Shown: piece by piece, positions 1 to 6,575 of the stretch
Position numbering within the stretch: position 1 is the stretch's first letter
Layout: each line of letters starts with the position of its first letter
NCBI GenBank assembly: GCA_011390985.1
Contig: JAABRJ010000054.1
Span: 1 to 6,992 of the forward strand
Reading direction: 5' to 3'
Length of the DNA: 6,992 nucleotides
Source: Desulfobacteraceae bacterium
Lineage (GTDB): Bacteria > Desulfobacterota > Desulfobacteria > Desulfobacterales > JAABRJ01
Program-made: the position numbers and the translations under genes
The notes under the pieces: generated by a model
The model's input: only the letters and a program-made list of their open reading frames with translations
What the model was told of the DNA's origin: nothing
Databases searched by the model: none

Positions 1-1034
1 TTCTAACCCTCGCCGAAGTCGAAAAGGTCAGTGGTGCGCCCGGCAGCTATGATGTCGCCGTGCGGATCACCCCCCGTTACGTCAATGAAAACTGCACGGC
101 CTGCGGCGCCTGCGCCGAAGCCTGTCAGACCGAGATCGCCAACGATTTCAATTTTGGGATGGACCGCACCAAGGGCGCCTACCTGCCCCACGCCATGGCC
201 TTTCCCGCCAGGTTCGTGATCTGCCCCCAAATCATCGGCACCGAAGACGCCCAGCGCTGCAAAGAGGCCTGCAAGTACGATGCGGTCGATCTCGAGATGC
301 AGCCCAAAACCCTCGACCTGCAGGTCGGGGCGATTGTCTGGGCCACCGGCTGGGAGCCTTACGATGCCAGCCGGATCGACAACCTTGGCTTCGGCCGCTA
401 TCAGAACATTGTCACCAACATGATGCTCGAGCGCATGGCGGCCTTCAACGGACCGACCCAGGGCAAGATCCAGCGGCCCTCCGACGACAAGGCGCCGCAA
501 AGCATCGCTTTCGTGCAGTGCGCCGGTTCCAGGGACGAAAACCATCTCCCCTACTGCTCCTACATCTGCTGCATGGCCTCGCTCAAGCACGCCACCTACG
601 TCCGGGCGCAGTACCCGGAGGCAAAGGTTTACATCTTCTACATCGATCTCAGGGCGCCGGGCCAGCGCTATGAAAAGTTTTACCAGAAAATCAAGGAGGA
701 CCCGAATGTCTTCCTGATCAAAGGCAAGGTTGCGGAGGTCAGCGAAGACCCGCAAACCGGCAACCTGACGGTGGTGGCCGAAAATGCCGTGACCGGCCAA
801 AAAATCCGCCAGACGGTTGACATGGTGGTCCTCGCCACCGGCATGCAGCCGACCGCGGCCAATCTAAAACTTCCCGCTGACCTGAAGTATACCGACGATG
901 GTTTCATCATAAACGACTTTGAAAAGGGCGGTATGTTCGCAGCAGGGTGTGCCAACAAGCCGGCCGACGTCGTCTCCTGCAACCAGAATGCAACCGGTAT
1001 GGCCCTTAAGGCGATTCAAACCCTGAAGCGGTAG
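1..1034 (+). CDS. qmoA: QmoA, quinone-interacting membrane-bound oxidoreductase subunit A (5'-truncated)
   Basis: This is the C-terminal 343 residues of an HdrA-like flavoprotein. The reading frame (first full codon at position 3) is open to the left edge, so the true start is outside; a GTG at position 60 is internal, because the in-frame sequence before it is conserved-looking protein. About 70 residues, including the N-terminal FAD Rossmann motif, are probably missing compared with the usual length near 410. Numbered from position 3, the fragment shows a ferredoxin-type motif C31-x2-C34-x2-C37-x3-C41, further cysteines C74, C86 and C90, FAD-fold segments around 109-119 (GAIVWATGWEP) and near the C-terminus (VVLATGMQP), and the HdrA-type cluster C173...C185-x3-C189-C190. 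In the family, QmoA acts in the cytoplasm with QmoB and QmoC, moving electrons from menaquinol towards APS reductase. The next gene follows 11 nt after the stop. HdrA of a heterodisulfide reductase is the alternative, but the QmoB and QmoC neighbours decide for Qmo. Confidence 0.95.
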   Translation, partial: LTLAEVEKVSGAPGSYDVAVRITPRYVNENCTACGACAEACQTEIANDFNFGMDRTKGAYLPHAMAFPARFVICPQIIGTEDAQRCKEACKYDAVDLEMQPKTLDLQVGAIVWATGWEPYDASRIDNLGFGRYQNIVTNMMLERMAAFNGPTQGKIQRPSDDKAPQSIAFVQCAGSRDENHLPYCSYICCMASLKHATYVRAQYPEAKVYIFYIDLRAPGQRYEKFYQKIKEDPNVFLIKGKVAEVSEDPQTGNLTVVAENAVTGQKIRQTVDMVVLATGMQPTAANLKLPADLKYTDDGFIINDFEKGGMFAAGCANKPADVVSCNQNATGMALKAIQTLKR

Positions 1035-1039
1035 GAGGT
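1033..1039 (+). promoter_or_regulatory. Shine-Dalgarno of qmoB overlapping the qmoA stop codon
   Basis: AGGAGGT begins at the second base of the qmoA TAG stop (1032-1034) and sits 6 nt before the qmoB ATG. This near-perfect site fixes the qmoB start and suggests that translation of qmoA and qmoB is coupled. Confidence 0.85.
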
Positions 1040-1045
1040 TTATTC

Positions 1046-3382
1046 ATGGACAAGAAGTATGGTGTTTACATCTGCGAAGGTTGTGGCATTGGAGAATCCC
1101 TGGACATCGAGGGCTTGAAGGGCATTCCGGAAGAAGAGGGGCTGCCGGTAAAAACCCACGCCTGCCTCTGCGGTCCCCAAGGGGTCGAGCTGCTCAAAAA
1201 AGACATCGGCGAAAAGGGCATCAACACCCTGGTGATCGCAGCCTGCTCCCGCCGGGTGAATTTCGATGTCTTCCGCTTTGACGGCTGCATCGTCGACCGC
1301 GTCAATCTGCGCGAGCAGGTCGTGTGGTCCCACCCGCGTTCCGAATTCCCGGCCCTTACGGCAGAGCAGAAAGAAGACGATGACAACTTCGACCGCGTCC
1401 AGATGCTGGCCGAAGACTACATCAAAATGGGAATGGCGCGGGTCGAGAAGGTCAATCTGCCCGAGCCGTACAAGCTCGAGACCCTCAGCCGCAAAATCCT
1501 GGTCATCGGCGGCGGGATCACCGGGATGTCCGCCGCCCTGGATGCTGCCAAGGCCGGCTACGAGGCCACCATCGTTGAAAAAACGGCTCAGCTCGGCGGC
1601 CACGCCAACCACTGGCGCAAACAGCTGCCGATCGCCAATCCCTACGACCGCCTGATTTCCCCGATCGTTGGCGACCTCGTCAAAGCGGTCGTGGCCAGCC
1701 CCAAAATTACCGTCAAGACCAACACCGTGGTGGCCCGCATTGCCGGGGAGCCCGGTGAATTTACGGTCACCTTCAAAAAGCCCGCGGAAAAGATCGAATT
1801 CGATGTTCCCTTTCCGCTGCCCGACGACATGAAGGTCGATGCAAGCGGAAAAGAGCTGGAGGCCGAAAAGCTTCACGAAGTCTACTTGGAGTATAACAAA
1901 GGCAAAAAAGACATCCTGACCCTCGACCCCGATGGCGAGCTTTACGGCGCCGTCATTCTCGCCGCTGGTTGGCGCCCCTACGAGCCCAAGGACGGCGAGT
2001 TCGCGCACCTGGGGTTGGGCCAGTTCCCGGACGTCGTCACCAACCACCAGTTCGAAGAGCTGGCCGCCAAGGGCAAGATCACGCGGCCGTCGGACGGCAA
2101 AGAGGCCAAGTCGGTCGTCTTCATCCAGAGCCCCGGGCAGGGCAACGACAAGGATTTTGATTTTGCCGGATCGGTCACCAGCCTGGTGGCCCTCAAACAG
2201 GCCAAATACGTCCGCGAGGATTTCAGCGACGGCAAGGCCTTCGTGTTCTACCAGCACATGCGGACCCCCGGTCTGTCGGAAATTTTCTACAAGAGCATTC
2301 AGCAGGACCCCGGCATTTTCCTGACCAAGGGCGAGGTGGTCGCGGTGGCCCAGAACGGCGGCGGCCTCACGGTTGAAGCCGACAACACCCTGCTGGGCGA
2401 AAAGATCAAGGTCAATGCCGACATGGTGGTGCTGGGAACCGGAATGGTGCCTGCGACCGCCGACGACCCGGTCATCAACCTGGCCTATCGCCAGGGCCCC
2501 GGCTTCCGCGATATCGGGCTTTTCAACGGCTATGCAGACTCCAACTTCATCTGCTTTCCCTATGAAACCCAGAGGACCGGCATCTACGCCGCCGGCGGTG
2601 TCCGGCGCAGCATGACCGCCGAGGAGTCCATCGAGGATGCCAGCGGCGCTGCCCTCAAGGCCATTCAGTGCCTGGAGTCCGTCAACCGCGGGGTCTCGGT
2701 CCATCCGCGTTCGGGCGACATGACCTTCCCGGATTTCTTTTTTCAGCGCTGCACCCAGTGCAAACGTTGCACCGCGGAGTGTCCCTTCGGGGCCCTGGAC
2801 GACGATGCCAAGGGCACCCCGAAGCCCAATCCCACCCGCTGCCGTCGCTGCGGCACCTGCATGGGGGCCTGCCCCGAGCGGATCATCGGATTTGCCGACT
2901 ACAACATCGACAGCGTGGGGTCCATGGTGAAGGCCGTGCGCGTGCCCTCCGAGGATGACTACGCCGAGCCGCCTTTCCGGATCCTGGGGCTGGTGTGCGA
3001 GAACGACGCCTATCCGGCGCTGGATATTGCCGGTTTGAACCGCCTGAGCTACTCCGCCGATGTGCGCTTTGTCCCGGTCCGCTGTTTGGGGTCGGTCAAC
3101 GTCATCTGGATCAAGGACGCCCTTTCCCAGGGGATGGACGGTGTTTTCCTCCTGGGTTGCAAGCACGGGGATGACTACCAGTGCCACTTCGTCAAAGGCA
3201 GCGAGCTGGCGGAAGTGCGCATGAAGAAGATCGGTGACGCCCTCGCCAGTCTTGCGCTGGAAGAGGAACGGGTCAGACAGTTCGAGGTGGCCATCGACGA
3301 CTACCACAAGCTGCCCGAAATGATCAATTCCTTTGTGAAAAGCGTTGAAGAACTCGGTCCGAACCCCTTCAAGGGATTCTAG
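1046..3382 (+). CDS. qmoB: QmoB, HdrA-like/MvhD-like subunit of the Qmo complex
   Basis: A complete 778-residue protein, the expected size for QmoB. Order of parts: an N-terminal HdrA-type region with paired cysteines (C10, C13, C40, C42, C67); an FAD-binding Rossmann motif GGGITG at 155-160 followed by an acidic strand end (VEK, 177-179); the rest of the thioredoxin-reductase-like flavin domain to about 545 (LAAGWRP near 305-311, VVLGTGMVP near 461-469); two ferredoxin motifs, C569-x2-C572-x2-C575-x3-C579 and C599-x2-C602-x2-C605-x3-C609; and a C-terminal MvhD/FlpD-like domain from about 645 with C651, C680, C705 and C713. Compared with QmoA, all four cysteines of the HdrA-type cluster are replaced (S362, A374, T378, S379). 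No transmembrane segment is apparent. In known Qmo complexes QmoB is a cytoplasmic FAD/Fe-S subunit thought to help pass electrons to APS reductase. It sits 11 nt after qmoA and 78 nt before qmoC, clearly in one operon. Confidence 0.96.
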   Translation: MDKKYGVYICEGCGIGESLDIEGLKGIPEEEGLPVKTHACLCGPQGVELLKKDIGEKGINTLVIAACSRRVNFDVFRFDGCIVDRVNLREQVVWSHPRSEFPALTAEQKEDDDNFDRVQMLAEDYIKMGMARVEKVNLPEPYKLETLSRKILVIGGGITGMSAALDAAKAGYEATIVEKTAQLGGHANHWRKQLPIANPYDRLISPIVGDLVKAVVASPKITVKTNTVVARIAGEPGEFTVTFKKPAEKIEFDVPFPLPDDMKVDASGKELEAEKLHEVYLEYNKGKKDILTLDPDGELYGAVILAAGWRPYEPKDGEFAHLGLGQFPDVVTNHQFEELAAKGKITRPSDGKEAKSVVFIQSPGQGNDKDFDFAGSVTSLVALKQAKYVREDFSDGKAFVFYQHMRTPGLSEIFYKSIQQDPGIFLTKGEVVAVAQNGGGLTVEADNTLLGEKIKVNADMVVLGTGMVPATADDPVINLAYRQGPGFRDIGLFNGYADSNFICFPYETQRTGIYAAGGVRRSMTAEESIEDASGAALKAIQCLESVNRGVSVHPRSGDMTFPDFFFQRCTQCKRCTAECPFGALDDDAKGTPKPNPTRCRRCGTCMGACPERIIGFADYNIDSVGSMVKAVRVPSEDDYAEPPFRILGLVCENDAYPALDIAGLNRLSYSADVRFVPVRCLGSVNVIWIKDALSQGMDGVFLLGCKHGDDYQCHFVKGSELAEVRMKKIGDALASLALEEERVRQFEVAIDDYHKLPEMINSFVKSVEELGPNPFKGF

Positions 3383-3396
3383 TGACGATGACCATT

Positions 3397-3431
3397 TGGC
3401 GGCGGGCGTTCGCCTGGCCGGCCCGCCGCCA
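3397..3431 (+). promoter_or_regulatory. Perfect 11-bp GC hairpin between qmoB and qmoC
   Basis: TGGCGGCGGGC (3397-3407) and GCCCGCCGCCA (3421-3431) are exact reverse complements around a 13-nt loop. No T-run follows, so it is not a standard intrinsic terminator. It starts 15 nt after the qmoB stop and ends 15 nt before the qmoC Shine-Dalgarno (AGGAGGG, 3447-3453). A structure placed here could stabilise the 3' end of qmoAB mRNA, mark a processing site or lower read-through to qmoC. The role is inference; the stem itself is read directly. Confidence 0.7.
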
Positions 3432-3460
3432 GAGCTGACCTGCGTTAGGAGGGAAAAGAA

Positions 3461-4609
3461 ATGGCCGAAGCCTACGTTGTTGAACCTGATCTGGATTTTA
3501 TCAAGGAAGTCGGCGCGTTGGGGGGTGAAGACCTTAAAAAGTGCTATCAGTGTGCAACCTGTTCGGTTGCCTGCCCGATTTCACCCGATACCAAACCGTT
3601 TCCCCGCAAGGAGATGATTGCCGCCTCCTGGGGGCTGAAAGACAAGTTGCTCGGCAGTGCCGACATCTGGTTGTGCCACAACTGCGGGGACTGCAATGTC
3701 CTGTGCCCGCGGACGGCCAAACCGGGGGAGGTTCTGGCGGCCATCCGGCAATACGCCATCAAGGCCTACGCGACACCCAAAAAGCTGGCCGAGATGGTCA
3801 ACGACCCCACGAAGCTGCCCATCCTGGCGGCGATTCCGGCGGTGATCATCCTGGGCCTGGGGTTTTTGCTCAAGCTCGTCGGAATCGATTGGCTCAATAT
3901 CCCCCCGGGTGGCGATGAGATCGTGCATTCCCATTTCATCCACACCACCCTGGTGGACATCATCATGATCCCCACCTTTCTCTTTGGCGTTGCGGTATTC
4001 GCCCTGGGGCTGAAACGCTTTTTGAACGATATTCACCAAAACGCGCTGCTGGAAGGCAAAACCGACAAGCAGAAGATCGACCCTGTCGGCTTCGCCCAGG
4101 CGTTTATCCGGATCTTGCCGACCATCCTGAAGCACCGCAAGTTTTCGGAGTGCACCGAAAACAACGAGCGGTCCACGGCCCACATGATGGTCTTTTTCGG
4201 TTTTGTCGGGTTGTTTATCGTCACCAACATCTTCTTCGTGGTGCTCTACGGCTTCGGGATCCACGGACCGTATCAACAGATCAACCCGGTCAAGTGGCTG
4301 GCCAATGTGAGCGGGGTCGCGCTGGTGATCGGCAGTTTGCTGATGATCAAAAGCCGGCTGGATAAGAAAGACCAGAAGAGCTACTACAAAGACTGGTTTC
4401 TGCTCGGACTGGCGCTTGGTCTCGGGCTGACCGGCATGCTGACCCAGATGACCCGCCTGGCGGGGTTTGGCGGAGTTTCCTACACCCTCTATTTCATCCA
4501 CCTGATGTTTATCTGGGGTCTTTTTGCCTACACGCCGTTTAGCAAGCTGGCGCATCTCGTCTATCGGACGGTGGCCATGACCTACGCGGAGTATGCCAAC
4601 CGCAAATAG
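3461..4609 (+). CDS. qmoC: QmoC, membrane cytochrome b / Fe-S subunit of the Qmo complex
   Basis: A complete 382-residue protein. The start is set by AGGAGGG 7 nt upstream. The N-terminal part resembles HdrC, with two ferredoxin motifs C28-x2-C31-x2-C34-x3-C38 and C72-x2-C75-x2-C78-x3-C82. The C-terminal part resembles HdrE/NarI cytochrome b, with about six hydrophobic spans near 119-141, 160-184, 241-264, 281-297, 312-330 and 340-357. Histidines in or beside these spans (H156, H158, H161, H241, H347) are candidates for b-heme ligands; I cannot assign them individually. This HdrC-HdrE fusion is the hallmark of QmoC. In the family it anchors the complex in the cytoplasmic membrane, oxidises menaquinol and feeds electrons to QmoA and QmoB. 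It is the last gene of the operon; a terminator follows 36 nt after its stop. Bacteria with the HdrBC-type variant lack this fusion protein, so its presence points to a Gram-negative sulfate reducer. Confidence 0.96.
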   Translation: MAEAYVVEPDLDFIKEVGALGGEDLKKCYQCATCSVACPISPDTKPFPRKEMIAASWGLKDKLLGSADIWLCHNCGDCNVLCPRTAKPGEVLAAIRQYAIKAYATPKKLAEMVNDPTKLPILAAIPAVIILGLGFLLKLVGIDWLNIPPGGDEIVHSHFIHTTLVDIIMIPTFLFGVAVFALGLKRFLNDIHQNALLEGKTDKQKIDPVGFAQAFIRILPTILKHRKFSECTENNERSTAHMMVFFGFVGLFIVTNIFFVVLYGFGIHGPYQQINPVKWLANVSGVALVIGSLLMIKSRLDKKDQKSYYKDWFLLGLALGLGLTGMLTQMTRLAGFGGVSYTLYFIHLMFIWGLFAYTPFSKLAHLVYRTVAMTYAEYANRK

Positions 4610-4645
4610 TGCACCCGACAGCGCCGGTGAACGCCGGAGGATAAG

Positions 4646-4681
4646 CGGGGGAGGCCGTTGTTAAACGGTCTCCCCCGTTTT
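4646..4681 (+). terminator. Intrinsic terminator of the qmoABC operon
   Basis: A 14-bp stem (4646-4659 with 4664-4677, one G-T pair) with a 4-nt loop GTTA is followed by TTTT. It starts 36 nt after the qmoC stop and closes the operon. The stem can also form in the opposite strand, where only two T's directly follow it, so it mainly serves the + strand. Confidence 0.9.
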
Positions 4682-4746
4682 GCTGGCGGACCGGGCAAGA
4701 AAACCTGATCAGGCCGTTGGCCATAAAAAAGGCGGGTGTTTGAGAC

Positions 4747-4782
4747 AAAAAGAGGGAGGCGCCGATCGGCGCCTCCCTCTTT
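4747..4782 (-). terminator. Intrinsic terminator of sat within a perfect 34-bp palindrome
   Basis: Positions 4749-4782 are a perfect palindrome centred between 4765 and 4766 (core GGCGCCGATCGGCGCC). Read on the minus strand it lies 29 nt after the sat stop and runs into five T's (4751-4747), a textbook intrinsic terminator. On the plus strand it ends in TTTG, so it could also act as a weaker back-up for transcripts leaving qmoC. Confidence 0.9.
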
Positions 4783-4811
4783 GTTGTTCCGAGGTTGTCC
4801 CTTAAGGGCGG

Positions 4812-6092
4812 TTACTTGGTCTTGCCGGTGGCGGCGCCATGCAGTTTGACCTCGACTTTCTCGGTCAGCCCTTCGTAGTATTTCCGCAGGATCTTGACGA
4901 CTTCATCACGGCCAAAGTGATCGGGCAATTCCCCGCCTTCGGAGAGCAGCTTGCGCAGCATGGTTCCGGAGAGCAGGACGCGGTCTTCCTTGGCATGCGG
5001 GCAGGTGCGCAGGGAGGCCATGCCGTCGCACTTGAAGCAGTAGAAGGTCCAGTCGATCTTGAGCGGCCGGCACAGCAGGGCCTTGCCGGGCTGGGTAGGC
5101 ATGGGGATCTTGTCGAAAATCGTCTGGGCTTCAAACATGCCGTAGAAATCTCCGACCCCGGCGTGGTCGCGGCCGATGATCATCTTGGAGCAGCCGTAGT
5201 TTTGGCGGAAGGTGGCATGCAGGAGGGCTTCCCGGGGGCCGGCATAGCGCATGTCAAGGGGGTAGCCGCCCTGGACGACGTTCTTGTCGACGAAGTAGTG
5301 TTTGACCAGGGCGTCGATGCATTCCACCCGCACCTCGGCCGGAATGTCGCCGGGTTTGAGGTTGCCGACCAGGGAGTGGATGTAAACCCCGTCACAGACT
5401 TCAACGGCGATCTTGCAGAGGTATTCGTGCGAGCGGTGCATGGGGTTGCGCAGCTGGAGGGCGGCGACATCCGACCAGCCCTTTTCATCGAAAATCCTGC
5501 GGGATTCAGCCGGGCGCTGGTAAACCCCGGGGTATTTAATGGGGTAGTCGCTTTCGCTGAGGACCTTGACCGGGCCGGCCAGGCAGAAGTCTTTCTGCTC
5601 CATAACCATCTGGACACCGGGGTGGTCGTCTTTGGCGATCTTCCAGAATTCTTCGGGGGTGGCCGTGCCTTCGCCCATGTAGACCTTCTCACACTCGAAC
5701 TTCTTGTCGGCCGCGCTCATGGCGAATTTCTCGGTGACTTTCATGGTGGCCATCATTTCGCCGTGTTTGTCATCGAAGAGCGCGATTTCATCGCCTTCCT
5801 TGATGGCGCGGGCATCATCAGCCGAAGCGGAAAGAGTCACCGGGATGGGCCAGAAGGTACCGTCGGCCAGCAAAAAGTTTTCGCAGACGCCCTTCCAGTC
5901 GGCCTTGGTCATAAAACCGGTCAGCGGGCTGAACCCGCCGATGCCCATCATGATCAGATCGCCCTTTTCGCGGTCAGAGATCGACACCTTTTTAAGACCT
6001 GCGGCTTTTTTCTTTTCAGCGGCAAGCTCAGCGCCTTCCAGAAGGCAGCAAGTCAGGCCTTTTCCACCATGAGGGGGGATCAAATTACTCAT
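4812..6092 (-). CDS. sat: Sulfate adenylyltransferase (ATP sulfurylase), dissimilatory type
   Basis: A 426-residue protein, matching the length of Sat in sulfate reducers. It catalyses ATP + sulfate to APS + pyrophosphate in the cytoplasm, the activation step of dissimilatory sulfate reduction. Visible active-site motifs are QLRNPMHRSHE at 213-223 (the family QxRNPxHxxH nucleotide-binding motif), GRDHAGVG at 307-314, and LSGTMLRKLL at 374-383. A Cys3His set C352-x2-C355-x8-C364-x-H366 fits the metal (zinc) site known in prokaryotic homo-oligomeric Sat enzymes. There is no fused APS kinase domain. I chose the ATG at 6092 (protein starts MSNLIPP) rather than the in-frame ATG at 6137, because AAGGAGA lies 9 nt upstream of it and the protein then has the family's usual start and length; the 15 extra residues (MITATFNPTIRRRKE) look like translated leader. 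The gene converges on qmoABC, is transcribed separately and has its own promoter and terminator. Confidence 0.97.
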   Translation of the reverse strand: MSNLIPPHGGKGLTCCLLEGAELAAEKKKAAGLKKVSISDREKGDLIMMGIGGFSPLTGFMTKADWKGVCENFLLADGTFWPIPVTLSASADDARAIKEGDEIALFDDKHGEMMATMKVTEKFAMSAADKKFECEKVYMGEGTATPEEFWKIAKDDHPGVQMVMEQKDFCLAGPVKVLSESDYPIKYPGVYQRPAESRRIFDEKGWSDVAALQLRNPMHRSHEYLCKIAVEVCDGVYIHSLVGNLKPGDIPAEVRVECIDALVKHYFVDKNVVQGGYPLDMRYAGPREALLHATFRQNYGCSKMIIGRDHAGVGDFYGMFEAQTIFDKIPMPTQPGKALLCRPLKIDWTFYCFKCDGMASLRTCPHAKEDRVLLSGTMLRKLLSEGGELPDHFGRDEVVKILRKYYEGLTEKVEVKLHGAATGKTK

Positions 6093-6101
6093 CTCTTTCC
6101 G

Positions 6102-6108
6102 TCTCCTT
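6102..6108 (-). promoter_or_regulatory. Shine-Dalgarno that decides the sat start
   Basis: AAGGAGA on the minus strand, 9 nt before the ATG at 6092. There is no comparable site before the alternative in-frame ATG at 6137, so the shorter protein is preferred. Confidence 0.8.
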
Positions 6109-6166
6109 ATTGTTGGGTTAAAAGTTGCGGTGATCAACGGCTTCGTGTTGTCAATTAAGATTCTAT

Positions 6167-6195
6167 TCTCTAATCGGGAATGGAAATTTTGTCAA
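6167..6195 (-). promoter_or_regulatory. Candidate sigma70-type promoter of sat
   Basis: On the minus strand, a consensus -35 TTGACA (6195-6190) is followed after 17 nt by TAGAGA (6172-6167), which matches only three of six -10 positions. It would give a leader of about 65-70 nt. A second TTGACA lies 41 bp downstream (6154-6149) but has no -10-like hexamer at the right distance. No operator could be recognised. Confidence 0.45.
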
Positions 6196-6277
6196 GGAGA
6201 AATGCCGTTCGGATGACCGAAGAGGTCTGCGCGCAGTCGGCGGCCGGTAGAAAAACCGACGGGCCGGATTGCCGCTG

Positions 6278-6304
6278 AAAAGCCGTCTTTCACCCCAAAA
6301 CGGC
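6278..6304 (-). terminator. Intrinsic terminator of the tRNA-Ser pair
   Basis: On the minus strand, GCCGTTTT (6304-6297) pairs with GAAAGACGGC through an 8-bp stem (one G-T pair) and a 7-nt loop, followed by TTTT (6281-6278). It lies 27 nt after the end of tRNA-Ser(GCT) and before the sat promoter, separating the two units. Confidence 0.65.
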
Positions 6305-6330
6305 ATTGGGCAGGGATAGGGGGGGGGCAA

Positions 6331-6423
6331 TGGCGGAGAGAGAGGGATTCGAACCCTCGGTGGAACTTTCGCCCCACACTCGCTTAGCAGGCGAGCGCCT
6401 TCAGCCGACTCGGCCATCTCTCC
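6331..6423 (-). tRNA. tRNA-Ser (anticodon GCT)
   Basis: A complete 93-nt tRNA with encoded CCA (6333-6331). The acceptor stem is GGAGAGA with TCTCTCC and the discriminator is G. The anticodon loop CTGCTAA (6390-6384) carries GCT at 6388-6386, which reads AGC and AGT serine codons. The long variable arm (GTGGGG with TTCCAC) confirms a class II serine tRNA, and the T-arm GAGGG-TTCGAAT-CCCTC is regular. It follows tRNA-Ser(TGA) after 8 nt. Confidence 0.97.
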
Positions 6424-6431
6424 ATCGCGGG

Positions 6432-6519
6432 TGGCGGAGGGAGTAGGATTCGAACCCACGGAGCTTTGACACTCAACGGTTTTCAAGACCGCCGCCTTAA
6501 ACCACTCGGCCATCCCTCC
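6432..6519 (-). tRNA. tRNA-Ser (anticodon TGA)
   Basis: A complete 88-nt tRNA with encoded CCA (6434-6432). The acceptor stem is GGAGGGA with TCCCTCC and the discriminator is G. The anticodon loop CTTGAAA (6487-6481) carries TGA at 6485-6483, which reads TCA and other TCN serine codons. The variable arm (GAG with CTC) is long, as in class II tRNAs, and the T-arm GTGGG-TTCGAAT-CCTAC has one G-T pair. It is the first gene of the pair. Confidence 0.97.
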
Positions 6520-6535
6520 CTAATTTCAGCAGACT

Positions 6536-6564
6536 CCTATAGCATTGCCCTTTTTTGAGGTCAA
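6536..6564 (-). promoter_or_regulatory. Promoter of the tRNA-Ser pair
   Basis: On the minus strand, TTGACC (6564-6559), a 17-nt spacer and TATAGG (6541-6536) form a good sigma70-type promoter. The predicted start is near 6529, about 10 nt before the 5' end of tRNA-Ser(TGA). The -35 box overlaps a perfect 14-bp AT-rich palindrome (CAATAAATTTATTG, 6562-6575), which might act as an UP-like element. Confidence 0.7.
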
Positions 6565-6575
6565 TAAATTTATTG

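Noticed and set aside
60..62. GTG as a start for qmoA
   Set aside because: The frame stays open to the left edge with protein-like sequence directly before it, and an HdrA-like protein needs its FAD Rossmann domain upstream.
1040..3307. 755-codon minus-strand open frame opposite qmoB
   Set aside because: It mirrors qmoB in GC-rich DNA where stop codons are rare on the other strand; the plus strand encodes a clear family protein with motifs and a good ribosome site.
4839..6158. 439-codon plus-strand open frame opposite sat
   Set aside because: Antisense shadow of sat; sat has complete active-site motifs, family length and a Shine-Dalgarno.
6163..6513. 116-codon minus-strand frame across the two tRNA genes
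   Set aside because: It translates the two tRNA-Ser genes and their spacer, and is not a protein.
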